From: Planctomycetota bacterium
Lineage (GTDB): Bacteria > Planctomycetota > Planctomycetia > Gemmatales > Gemmataceae
Reading direction: 5' to 3'
Assembly (NCBI GenBank): GCA_017306025.1
Contig: JAFKJJ010000545.1
Location: 1-39,278 of the forward strand
DNA: 39,278 bases
This document shows, one piece after another, positions 24,508 to 32,179 of the stretch (positions are counted from its first letter, which is position 1; the number at the start of each line of letters is the position of its first letter). A model generated the notes under the pieces. It was not told where the DNA came from, made no database searches, and saw nothing but the letters and a program-made list of their open reading frames with translations. Both the position numbers and the translations under genes were made by a program.

Positions 24508-25239
24508 ATGATTACGAAGATGACCGGCGTCCTGACGCGCTGCCGGCACGACGAGGACGACGTGCGGCTCCAGGTCGGGCCGATCGAGTACCAGATCCTC
24601 GTTCCCGAAGCCGTGCGCCGACAGATTCAGCTCCGCACCGGCCAGGAAATGACGTTCCACATCACGGAGTATCTGGAGGGCAACTCGTCGGGCAACCGGT
24701 TCGTTCCGCGGCGCGTCGGGTTCCTGCACGAACACGAACTGGAGTTCTTCGAGCTGTTCTGCACGGTGGAAAAGATCGGCGTGAAGAAGGCCCTCAAGGC
24801 GATGGCGTTCTCCGTGAAGACCATCGCCGACGCGATCAGCCGACAGGATTCGAAGTGGCTCTCGGCGCTGCCCGGCATCGGCCCGACGACTGCGGAGCAG
24901 ATCGTTACCACACTGAAGCGAAAGGTGACGCCGTTCATCATGCTCAGCGCGCAACCGGCACCCGCGGCCGAACCCGTCGCCCCGAACGCGGTGGTCGAGG
25001 AGAAATCGAACGGCAAGAAGGGGAAAGCCGCCAAGAAAGCAGAGCCGGAACCCACTGCACCGGAGCCGCTCGTCACCGCGGCCGACGGCAAGCTGATCGA
25101 GGACGTTTACGAAGCACTGATGGGCCTCGGCCACAACCCAATCGAGGCGCGGGCGAAGCTCGACGCGCTACTCATGTGCGGCAAGCCGTTTCGCTCGATG
25201 CAAGAGGCGATCACGCTGATTTACAGCACGAAGGGGTGA
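24508..25239 (+). CDS. ruvA: Holliday junction DNA helicase subunit RuvA, with long linker
   Basis: RuvA tetramers bind the four-way junction and load RuvB. Domain I starts MITKMTGVLTRC and includes LQVGPIEYQILVP. Domain II has two helix-hairpin-helix units, the second being LPGIGPTTAEQIVTTLKRK. Domain III is at the end (LIEDVYEALMGLGHNPIEA). At 243 residues it is about 40 longer than usual because the flexible linker (about 150-190: PAPAAEPVAPNA, then NGKKGKAAKKAEPEPTAPEP) is extended and charged. The first HhH (FCTVEKIGVKKALKAM) is divergent from the usual GVGPK form. It follows ruvC by 5 bp. Confidence 0.9.
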   Translation: MITKMTGVLTRCRHDEDDVRLQVGPIEYQILVPEAVRRQIQLRTGQEMTFHITEYLEGNSSGNRFVPRRVGFLHEHELEFFELFCTVEKIGVKKALKAMAFSVKTIADAISRQDSKWLSALPGIGPTTAEQIVTTLKRKVTPFIMLSAQPAPAAEPVAPNAVVEEKSNGKKGKAAKKAEPEPTAPEPLVTAADGKLIEDVYEALMGLGHNPIEARAKLDALLMCGKPFRSMQEAITLIYSTKG

Positions 25240-25243
25240 GCCG

Positions 25244-25678
25244 ATGCGCGACCCAAACCGCATCGACCGGGTTATTGAGAAACTCCGGGAAGTCTGGAAG
25301 GCACACCCGGACCTGCGCCTCGGTCAACTGTTAGTGAACGTGATTCGACCGAGTCAGCCGTGCCCGCAGATCTTCGGCGTTGAAGACACGTTCACCGAGC
25401 AGCAATTGAATCATTGGCCCGATCCGAAGGGCGAGCGCTACACCGAAAACGAAGTCACACTCGATCTCAGCAAGGCCGAAGCGATTGTCCTCCTCGCGTT
25501 CGTCATGCGATTCCGCGACAGGGAGAAGCTCAAGATCGAACACGAGGCGGAAGCCCAAATTCTCTGGGACGTGTGCGCGCTGCTCGAACGCCACCTCGGC
25601 AACGAACTTCGCGATCCGGCGTGGCAGCGGTTGTTAGACGACGCCCGCGGGACCGTTCAGGACTCGTCAAACGGATAG
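25244..25678 (+). CDS. Hypothetical protein in the ruv cluster, two-part
   Basis: This 144-residue protein has an N-terminal part that follows a small-protein pattern, RDPNRIDRVIEKLREVW then HPDLRLGQLLVN, which resembles DUF1040-type proteins; I am not certain of the name. The C-terminal part (LSKAEAIVLLAFVMRFRD, AEAQILWDVCALLERHLG, AWQRLLDDAR) resembles a helical domain found in many uncharacterised bacterial proteins. No signal or membrane segment is seen. It starts 4 bp after ruvA and the next gene starts 5 bp after its stop. Nothing ties it directly to recombination. Confidence 0.7.
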   Translation: MRDPNRIDRVIEKLREVWKAHPDLRLGQLLVNVIRPSQPCPQIFGVEDTFTEQQLNHWPDPKGERYTENEVTLDLSKAEAIVLLAFVMRFRDREKLKIEHEAEAQILWDVCALLERHLGNELRDPAWQRLLDDARGTVQDSSNG

Positions 25679-25683
25679 CTCTC

Positions 25684-26115
25684 ATGCGCCGACTCGTGAC
25701 CGCCGTCCTCCTGACGTTCGTTTCCACCGCACTGGCCGCGGAGCCGGCGGGTGATCTCAAGACGCTTCAGGGCACGTGGGTCATCGCGGAAGCCACCCTC
25801 GCGGGCCGCGACCACACCGACGACTTCAAGGACATGAAACTGACCGTTACCGGACAGTCCTACACGATCGACTTCGGGAAGAACTCCGAGAAGGGGGCGC
25901 TCAAGCTCGACGTGGCGAAGAAGCCCAGGCAAATCGACCTGACGACCTCCAAAGAGGGACCGTTCAAGGGCCGCAACCTGCCTGGCATTTACGAACTCAA
26001 GGGCGATACCATCGTCCTATGCCTCAACTCGGAAAAGCAGGAACGGCCGACCGCGTTCGAGGCGAAGGAGAAGACGCCGTTGATGCTCCTCACCTTCCAG
26101 CGCGAGAAGAAGTAA
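25684..26115 (+). CDS. TIGR03067-type secreted protein, copy 2
   Basis: This 143-residue protein has a signal peptide (MRRLVTAVLLTFVSTALA, then AEPAG). The mature part has the family blocks: LKTLQGTWVIAEATLAG, YTIDFGKNSEKGALKLD, KPRQIDLTTSKEGPFKG, PGIYELKGDTIVLCL, and RPTAFEAKEKTPLMLLTF. It lies between ruvA and ruvB, 5 bp after the preceding gene and 18 bp before its relative. Function is unknown; compare 7057-7485. Confidence 0.85.
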   Translation: MRRLVTAVLLTFVSTALAAEPAGDLKTLQGTWVIAEATLAGRDHTDDFKDMKLTVTGQSYTIDFGKNSEKGALKLDVAKKPRQIDLTTSKEGPFKGRNLPGIYELKGDTIVLCLNSEKQERPTAFEAKEKTPLMLLTFQREKK

Positions 26116-26133
26116 CCCCAACCCGGAGTGCCC

Positions 26134-26580
26134 GTGCGCAGTTCCCTGCCGTTCACCGCGTTCGCTCTGTTCCTCGCTGCCCCGGTCGCCGCGGACGAGA
26201 AATCCGATGCAGACCTGAAGGCGATGGTCGGAAAGTGGAAGGTCGAAAAGGCCGTGATGGCCGGGAAGGACGTGACCGAGCGCGTGGCGAGCATCATGAA
26301 GTTCGAGATCCGCGAGGGCGGAAAGTACACCACCCAGATCGGCGACCAGAAGGAGGAGGGGGCGTTCACGATCGACCCCACCAAGAGCCCAAAGGAAGTG
26401 GACGTCAAGCCGACCGGCGGGCCGAACAAGGGCAAGACCGTGAAGGCCATTTATAAGCTCGACGGAGACACGTTCACCGCGTGCTACAACTTCGACGCGG
26501 ACAAGGGCGCGCGGCCGGAGAAGTTCGAGAGCAAAGAGGGCACGACGCACCTCCTCATCGTCTACAAGCGCGAGAAGTAA
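26134..26580 (+). CDS. TIGR03067-type secreted protein, copy 3
   Basis: This 148-residue protein has a signal peptide (MRSSLPFTAFALFLAAPVAA, then DEK). The start is GTG at 26134 because GGAG is 5 nt upstream; GTG at 26128 overlaps that site. Blocks include LKAMVGKWKVEKAVMAGKD, GAFTIDPTKSPKEVDVKP, AIYKLDGDTFTACY and PEKFESKEGTTHLLIVY. It is closer to the 7057 copy (shared FTID-TKSP and FESKEG blocks) than to its neighbour, so the pair is not a simple recent tandem duplication. It ends 80 bp before ruvB. Confidence 0.82.
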   Translation: MRSSLPFTAFALFLAAPVAADEKSDADLKAMVGKWKVEKAVMAGKDVTERVASIMKFEIREGGKYTTQIGDQKEEGAFTIDPTKSPKEVDVKPTGGPNKGKTVKAIYKLDGDTFTACYNFDADKGARPEKFESKEGTTHLLIVYKREK

Positions 26581-26660
26581 ACCCGACGGGCCGCGACTGC
26601 GGCAAGCAATACACGTTCGCCGGCCGCGCCCGCTCAGACAAGACACTCAGGAACTAACCG

Positions 26661-27701
26661 ATGGCCCGCGAGAAAGTCATCACCACCGTCCCGGCCGACG
26701 AGGTCAAGCAGCACGACGCGGCGCTGCGGCCGAAATTGCTGAAAGAAGTCATCGGCCAGCGCAACGTCGCGGAGCGGTTGGAGATCGCCGTCCGTGCGTC
26801 GAAGAAGCTCAACGAGCCGCTCGGGCACATCCTGTTCGATGGCCCGCCCGGTCTGGGTAAGACCACGTTCGCCACCGTGCTGCCGAACGAACTCGGCACG
26901 TCGATTCAACTGACGAGCGGACCGGCGCTCTCCAAGCCAGCCGACCTGCTCCCGTTCCTCACCAACCTCGACGAAGGGTCGGTGCTGTTCATCGACGAGA
27001 TCCACCGCATGCCGCGGGTGGTGGAAGAGTTCATCTACCCGGCGATGGAAGACTTCCGCATCGACATCGTACTCGGCGAGGGCATGAGCGCGCGGACCAT
27101 TTCCATGAACCTCAAGCGGTTCACACTGATCGGCGCCACGACCCGCAGCGGGATGCTGTCCGGTCCGATGCGCGACCGGTTCAAGATGCACGAGCACCTG
27201 GAGTTCTACAGCGTCGAGGAATTGGCCACGATCGTCCGCGTGAACGCGGCGAAGCTCAACACGCCCATCACCGAGGCGGCCGCACACGAACTGGCGCGGC
27301 GCAGCCGCGGGACACCGCGAGTAGCCAACTCGCGGCTCCACTGGACCCGCAACTACGCCGCGGCGCTCCACGACGGCACCATCACCGAGCCGATCGCGCG
27401 GGCCGCGCTCGATAAGGCCGAAGTGGACCGTGACGGGCTCGACAAGAACGACCGCAAATACCTGGAGACGTTGATCGACCTGTATGGCGGCGGCCCGACC
27501 GGGGTGGAGGCACTCGCGGCCACGATCAACCTCGCGTCGGACACACTCTCCGACGAAATCGAGCCGTACTTGCTCCGCGAGCAGTACATCACGCGATCGC
27601 CGCGCGGCCGCGTCGCGATGCCGCGGGCTTACACGGCTCTCGGGAAGCTCCCACCGCGGCAGAAGCCCGACGACAAGCAGGGCGGCACGCTGTTCGAGTG
27701 A
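26661..27701 (+). CDS. ruvB: Holliday junction branch-migration ATPase RuvB
   Basis: This 346-residue AAA+ motor drives branch migration with RuvA. It has Walker A GPPGLGKTT, Walker B LFIDEIHRMP, sensor 1 in LIGATTRSGMLSGPMRDRF, sensor 2 in RSRGTPRVANSRLHWTRNYA, and the C-terminal winged-helix DNA-binding domain (DLYGGGPTGVEALAATINL, REQYITRSPRGRVAMPRAY). Sensor 2 differs from the usual RIANRLLRRVRD form. The ATG at 26661 gives the usual length. ruvB is separated from ruvC-ruvA by three small genes. Its stop is 12 bp from the convergent gene. Confidence 0.95.
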   Translation: MAREKVITTVPADEVKQHDAALRPKLLKEVIGQRNVAERLEIAVRASKKLNEPLGHILFDGPPGLGKTTFATVLPNELGTSIQLTSGPALSKPADLLPFLTNLDEGSVLFIDEIHRMPRVVEEFIYPAMEDFRIDIVLGEGMSARTISMNLKRFTLIGATTRSGMLSGPMRDRFKMHEHLEFYSVEELATIVRVNAAKLNTPITEAAAHELARRSRGTPRVANSRLHWTRNYAAALHDGTITEPIARAALDKAEVDRDGLDKNDRKYLETLIDLYGGGPTGVEALAATINLASDTLSDEIEPYLLREQYITRSPRGRVAMPRAYTALGKLPPRQKPDDKQGGTLFE

Positions 27702-27713
27702 GGCCCGCGGCGC

Positions 27714-28289
27714 TCACTTCGCCGCATCGCAGGGGGCCTTGCCGTTGGTGCCGGTCGCCTTCGCGGGCGCGGGCTGTTCGCCCCCAGGGTGCCGCTTCCG
27801 CCGGCGCTTCTTCTTCCCCTTCCGCTCCTGTTCTGCCCTGTCTTGTGCGCGCGACGTCTTCTTCCGGGTGTGGTCCGCTTCTGCCTCCTCGATCGAGTGC
27901 GAGCACTGGAGGTCGCTCTCCTTCTTCGCCAGTTCCACCAGTTTGCGGAAGTGCGTGCGGAGGATCTTCACCTCGTCTTCGGTCAGCTCCTCGGCGCTGA
28001 TGAGCCGGTTGCTCGCCCAGGGGAGCGACGCGACCAGTTCGTTGAGCTTCAGGTGGATGGCCGCGCTGTCCTTGTTCTGCGCCCGCTGAATGAGGAACAC
28101 CATCAGAAACGTTACGATCGTGGTGCCGGTGTTGATGACCAGTTGCCACGTGTCCGAAAACCAAAAGATCGGCCCCGTGGCGCCCCACACGACGATCGTG
28201 CCCATCGCCAGCGCGAAGGCGAGCGACGAACCGGTCCACTCGGTCGCGGCCCTCGACATCCGCTCCAGCCATCCGCCTTTCGCGGCCAT
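27714..28289 (-). CDS. Low-affinity iron permease (FET4-like) family membrane protein
   Basis: This 191-residue protein has two membrane helices (SSLAFALAMGTIVVWGATG and WQLVINTGTTIVTFLMVFLI) followed by AQNKDSAAIHLKLNELVAS, the signature of the bacterial iron-permease-like family PF04120. Bacterial members are small and transport has rarely been shown. The C-terminus is longer than usual: an acidic then strongly basic tail (ERKGKKKRRRKRHPGG). The ATG at 28289 follows AAGGGGG. It is convergent with ruvB and divergent from the sigma factor gene, separated from it by 135 bp. Confidence 0.8.
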   Translation of the reverse strand: MAAKGGWLERMSRAATEWTGSSLAFALAMGTIVVWGATGPIFWFSDTWQLVINTGTTIVTFLMVFLIQRAQNKDSAAIHLKLNELVASLPWASNRLISAEELTEDEVKILRTHFRKLVELAKKESDLQCSHSIEEAEADHTRKKTSRAQDRAEQERKGKKKRRRKRHPGGEQPAPAKATGTNGKAPCDAAK

Positions 28290-28424
28290 ATTCGCCCCCT
28301 TCGAAGACAGTAGCCACGTGAGTAGCAAACGGGGTGCCGAAACGAATTCGCGCGAATCCGCCGACGCGCCGCGGCACGTGCGAGGATATACCGGAAGGAA
28401 GCAACCCCGCCCGCGGTAGACCAC

Positions 28425-30266
28425 ATGCGAACCGCCAAGCTCTCCGGCCTCGTCAACCGGTTCGGACACGACACCCCCCGCGACCCGCCAACCGTCACGG
28501 ACGCCGACCTCCTGGAACGATTCGTCGCGGCGCACGACGAGCCGGCGTTCGCGGAACTCGTTCGCCGCTACGGCCCGCTGGTGTTCGCAGTTTGCCGCCG
28601 CGTGGCGGGCGATCACCACCTGGCAGAAGACGCGTTCCAGGCCGTGTTCGTGGTGCTCGCGACGAAGGCCGCGACCGTTCGACCGACCGCCCTGCCCGGC
28701 TGGTTCCACCGGGTCGCCTGCAACACCGCGCTGAGGGCGCGTACCATGAACGACCGCCGCCGGCGCCGTGAAACGCCGACCGGGCACGCGCCCGAACCCG
28801 CCACGGCCGCCCCCGAATCGGCCGACGACCTCCCGGCCATCATCGACGAGGAAATCGCGCGGCTCCCGGACGCGCTGCGGGCCGCGGTGGTGCTGTGTGA
28901 ACTGGAGGGGTGCCCGCGAAAGGCCGCGGCGGAACGACTCGGCGTACCGGAAGGGACCGTGTCCAGTCGCCTCGCCGCGGCCAGAAGGGCTCTCGCCGCG
29001 CGCCTTCGAAAGCGCGGCGTCGCGCTCGGTGCCGCGGCACTCGCGGCCGCTCTGGCGCGTCAAACGACCGCGGGCGTACCCGCGAACCTCACCCGCCGGA
29101 CGGTGGCGGCCGCGACGTCGCCCGCCCCAGCCGCAAGCGCGGTTGCGGTGCTCTCGAACGGTGTGTTGCGGCTCATGTTCGCGCAAAAGCTAAAGGTCGC
29201 TGTACCGGTCGTGGCTCTGGCGCTCGGGGCGCTCGCCTTCGCATTGGCCGGCTCGCCCCCGCCAGAGGCCCCCGCGCCGAAGTCCCCTGCGGTCGCGTTC
29301 CGAGTCCCCCCGGAGGTCGCACCGCCGCCGAGGTTCGCAGCGCGGCGACCGCCGAAAGGTCCGAACCGCATCCTTCTGCGCCGTGACAACGGACTGTTCT
29401 GGCTCGACCCCGACGGAAAAAACGAGAAGGAGCTCCACGGAAAGAAGTCTGACTTCCAGGTGAGCGGGGCACAACTGTCCCCGGACGGCACGCGCTACGC
29501 GGCGCGGGTCCACAAGCGCCAGAATCCGGACGACGAGCCGACGGCTTCCCTTTACGTCCGCGCGCTCGACGAAAAGGAGCCCGGCACCGACCTCGGCACC
29601 GCGCCGGACCTCTACGTCTGGTCGCGCGACGGGACCGAGATCGCCTGCACCGAGATCGCAGAAGAAACGCCCGAGCGGTCGAGCGATGCGGCCCACTACA
29701 TCCTGAACGTGCGGACGAAAGAGAAAACGCCGCTCAAGATCCCGAGCGACCACCTCATCACCGGCTGGTCGCCGGACGGGAAACTCTTCCTCACGCTGCA
29801 AATGAACGACAAACCGGCTCCGTTCGCGCGGCTGTGCCTGATGAACCGCGACGGCTCCGAACACAAGGTTCTGACCCACGAAAAGAGGTACACCATCTGC
29901 GGCCGCCTCTCGCCCGACGGCACGCACGCCCTGTGCGCCGACATGCCGCTCCCGACACCCGAAAAGGGCAAAAAGGCCCCGCGGCTGGACCTGTCCGTCA
30001 TCGACGTCACAACCGGAAAAACAACGGAAGTGCGGGACGTGCCGCTCAACGCCGACCTGCTGGATTTTTGCTGGTCGCCCGACGGTAAGCAGATCGCCTA
30101 CATGTGGCGCCAGAGACGCGAGGGGCAGAACAAGGAAGAGGTGTTCAAGCTCGAAACCGAGTCGCACCTGATCGTTTGCGACCCGGACGGACGGAACCAG
30201 AAAACCGTCCTCTCCGCAAAGGGCACCGGCTACGGCGTGACCCTCTCGGAACTCGACTGGCGGTGA
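28425..30266 (+). CDS. ECF sigma factor fused to a transmembrane helix and an extracytoplasmic propeller
   Basis: Region 2 of an ECF sigma factor covers about residues 27-100 (LLERFVAAHDEPAFAELVRR, DAFQAVFVVLATKAATV, PGWFHRVACNTAL). Region 4 covers about 140-195 (LPDALRAAVVLCELEG, AAAERLGVPEGTVSSRLAAA). A membrane helix at about 257-276 (VAVPVVALALGALAFALAGS) is followed by a proline-rich linker and, from about 310 to 613, repeats of the TolB/WD40-like type (LSPDGT, WSPDGK). The layout implies DNA binding inside and a propeller outside: a one-protein signalling system without a separate anti-sigma factor. Such fusions are known in planctomycetes. The ATG at 28425 starts just before the sigma domain. 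Confidence 0.88.
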   Translation: MRTAKLSGLVNRFGHDTPRDPPTVTDADLLERFVAAHDEPAFAELVRRYGPLVFAVCRRVAGDHHLAEDAFQAVFVVLATKAATVRPTALPGWFHRVACNTALRARTMNDRRRRRETPTGHAPEPATAAPESADDLPAIIDEEIARLPDALRAAVVLCELEGCPRKAAAERLGVPEGTVSSRLAAARRALAARLRKRGVALGAAALAAALARQTTAGVPANLTRRTVAAATSPAPAASAVAVLSNGVLRLMFAQKLKVAVPVVALALGALAFALAGSPPPEAPAPKSPAVAFRVPPEVAPPPRFAARRPPKGPNRILLRRDNGLFWLDPDGKNEKELHGKKSDFQVSGAQLSPDGTRYAARVHKRQNPDDEPTASLYVRALDEKEPGTDLGTAPDLYVWSRDGTEIACTEIAEETPERSSDAAHYILNVRTKEKTPLKIPSDHLITGWSPDGKLFLTLQMNDKPAPFARLCLMNRDGSEHKVLTHEKRYTICGRLSPDGTHALCADMPLPTPEKGKKAPRLDLSVIDVTTGKTTEVRDVPLNADLLDFCWSPDGKQIAYMWRQRREGQNKEEVFKLETESHLIVCDPDGRNQKTVLSAKGTGYGVTLSELDWR

Positions 30267-30340
30267 ACGACACCGACGGTACCGACCGGCCACAAAGTCG
30301 GTCGTCGGTACATTTCCGACACCACGAACTGCGCCCTCAC

Positions 30341-30370
30341 TTCACAAGTCAACAATTTTTCCATTATAAT
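30341..30370 (+). promoter_or_regulatory. Candidate promoter, distal, for the DUF1559 gene
   Basis: TTCACA (30341-30346) and a perfect TATAAT (30365-30370) are 18 bp apart. They lie in the most AT-rich stretch of the window, about 180 bp before the DUF1559 gene. Confidence 0.45.
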
Positions 30371-30415
30371 AGCATTAACGGCCCATCGGTGTTTGCATAA
30401 AATTAAAACACCCTG

Positions 30416-30445
30416 TTGACGCGTCCGCACCGCCTTCGGTACATT
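30416..30445 (+). promoter_or_regulatory. Candidate promoter, proximal, for the DUF1559 gene
   Basis: TTGACG (30416-30421) and TACATT (30440-30445) are 18 bp apart, directly following the AT-rich block. It would give a leader of about 95 nt ending in a GAGGAGG ribosome site before the ATG at 30547. Confidence 0.5.
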
Positions 30446-30546
30446 GCGGGTGCCCTTTCAGGGTCGGCGGACTCGCATTCTCTCGCCGAACCAAATTGTG
30501 CCCAGGCCCGTTCTCGCTCCCCTCATTTCATTGCGAGGAGGTCGGT

Positions 30547-31590
30547 ATGTTTCGTTCTCGCGCGCCAAGTCCGCGCACCCGTACTCGCGCCTTTACGCTC
30601 ATTGAACTGTTGGTGGTGATCGCCATTATTGCGATCCTCATCGGGCTGCTCCTGCCCGCCGTCCAGAAAGTGCGCGAGGCCGCCGCACGCATGTCCTGCG
30701 GCAACAACATCAAGCAGATGTCACTGGCGCTCCACAACGCCCACGACACCAACGGGCGGCTGCCGCCGATGGCCGCGTTCCAGTACGGCGGGGCGTACTA
30801 CGCGCCGTTCTTCTTCCACCTGTTGCCGTTCATCGAACAGCAGAACGTGTACAAGGCGGCCACACCCGTGTCCTCCGGCGGCGTCATCCCGCTGTGGGAC
30901 ACGCCCGGACAGGGGGGCACGCAGTACCTGCGCCAGACCCGCATCAAGACGTACGTCTGCCCGAGCGACGCCACGATCGCGACGAACGCGGCGACCGACT
31001 GGACGCCCGGCGAGGCCAGCTACGCGCCCAACTTCCAGGTGTTCGGCAACCCGAACTTCAACACCGGTTCGGCCAACGCGAACGACTGGGACGGAAAGAC
31101 AACGCTCGTGGGCATCACCGACGGCACGTCGAACACGATCGCGTTCGCCGAAAAGCTGTCGTACTGCCCGGGGGTCACCCCGAACGCGGTCAGCGCACCC
31201 AACGTGAAGAACGGCAACAACTCGGCCGGCGGGTCGTGGTGGCTGCGGGGCATCTACCACGGCGGGGCGTTTACCGGCAGCGGCGCACCGCCCAACGCGG
31301 ACAGCTATCCCGGCGACCGCGTTTCGGCGGTGTTCGGCGGGGGCGTCAGCGGCGACGGAACCCGGTGGTACGTCGGCACGGACTCGAAGCCGTACATCTT
31401 CGGCATCCCCGGCAACAACACCACCAGCGGCATCTGTGACCGCGGGGTGGCGTCGTCGCCGCACTCGGGACTGATCCAGGTCGGGCTCGTCGACGGCAGC
31501 GTGCGCAGCGTCAACAGCGGGATCAGCGCGACGACGTGGTGGTACGCCTGCACGCGCAACGGGGGCGAGACCCTCGGCAGCGACTGGTAA
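30547..31590 (+). CDS. DUF1559 pseudopilin-like protein
   Basis: This 347-residue protein has a class III/pseudopilin leader: [20 protein letters not shown], where prepilin peptidase would cleave before FTLIE and methylate the new N-terminus. The helix is followed by [20 protein letters not shown] and, near the end, the H-x9-DG motif ([12 protein letters not shown]) diagnostic of DUF1559. The family is hugely expanded in planctomycetes and probably forms surface or type II secretion-like structures. It has its own promoters and ribosome site and ends at a bidirectional terminator, so it is likely a single-gene unit with strong expression. Confidence 0.93.
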   Translation: MFRSRAPSPRTRTRAFTLIELLVVIAIIAILIGLLLPAVQKVREAAARMSCGNNIKQMSLALHNAHDTNGRLPPMAAFQYGGAYYAPFFFHLLPFIEQQNVYKAATPVSSGGVIPLWDTPGQGGTQYLRQTRIKTYVCPSDATIATNAATDWTPGEASYAPNFQVFGNPNFNTGSANANDWDGKTTLVGITDGTSNTIAFAEKLSYCPGVTPNAVSAPNVKNGNNSAGGSWWLRGIYHGGAFTGSGAPPNADSYPGDRVSAVFGGGVSGDGTRWYVGTDSKPYIFGIPGNNTTSGICDRGVASSPHSGLIQVGLVDGSVRSVNSGISATTWWYACTRNGGETLGSDW

Positions 31591-31608
31591 CCGAACGAAG
31601 AGTAACGA

Positions 31609-31651
31609 CCGGGTTCACGGGCCGGACGACTTGTTCGGCCCGTGAACCCGG
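31609..31651. terminator. Hairpin terminator between convergent genes
   Basis: CCGGGTTCACGGGCCG (31609-31624) pairs perfectly with CGGCCCGTGAACCCGG (31636-31651) around an 11-nt loop. It follows the DUF1559 gene and overlaps the last codons of the convergent DUF454 gene. The T-tract is weak (TTCTTC) on the plus strand. Confidence 0.75.
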
Positions 31652-32025
31652 TTCTTCGCGCGCGGAATGGTCGGCACCACGAACACGATCGTGCAGACGC
31701 CGACCGCCGCCAGTCCGCCGATCACGCACTTCACCCACACCGGCAGTCCGCTCAGCACGATGCTCAGCGTCACGACGGTCACCACGAGGCACACGGCCAA
31801 CACCTTCACCGGCCGCCGGATGCCCCGGTGCTCCTCCCAGTCGCGCAGGAGCCGGCCGAACACCGGCGACCGCTTCAGCCACCGCTCTAGCCGCGGCGAC
31901 GAGCGCGAAAAGCAGTACCCCGCGAGCAGAACCCAGGGCGTCGTCGGCAGACCGGGCAGGAGTACGCCGAGGTAGGCCAGTCCCACGCACACCAGCCCGG
32001 CCGCGAGGTACAGCAGCCGCTTCAA
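31615..32025 (-). CDS. DUF454 (YbaN-like) inner-membrane protein
   Basis: This 136-residue protein has three or four membrane segments and the family core LAYLGVLLPGLPTTPWVLLA followed by CFSRSSPRLERWL and WEEHRGIRRPVK. These match YbaN/DUF454. The function of the family is unknown. The start taken is TTG at 32025, giving MKRLLYLAAG; the frame is open upstream with a proline-rich stretch (PPASPPRPP) but no ATG or GTG was found in it. The 3' end lies in the terminator stem. It is divergent from the HEAT-repeat lipoprotein. Confidence 0.8.
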   Translation of the reverse strand: MKRLLYLAAGLVCVGLAYLGVLLPGLPTTPWVLLAGYCFSRSSPRLERWLKRSPVFGRLLRDWEEHRGIRRPVKVLAVCLVVTVVTLSIVLSGLPVWVKCVIGGLAAVGVCTIVFVVPTIPRAKNRVHGPNKSSGP

Positions 32026-32179
32026 GCCCGTTGCGACCGGCGGGCGCGGCGGTGACGCGGGCGGGGCGCGTTCGTCCGGCTCGGTGCTGATGGCGGAACC
32101 TCTCGTTTCTGGTTCGTCACGCGGTATCGAGGTAGGATGATACGCGACGCGACCACTTCCCCCAACACCGGCTCACCCC

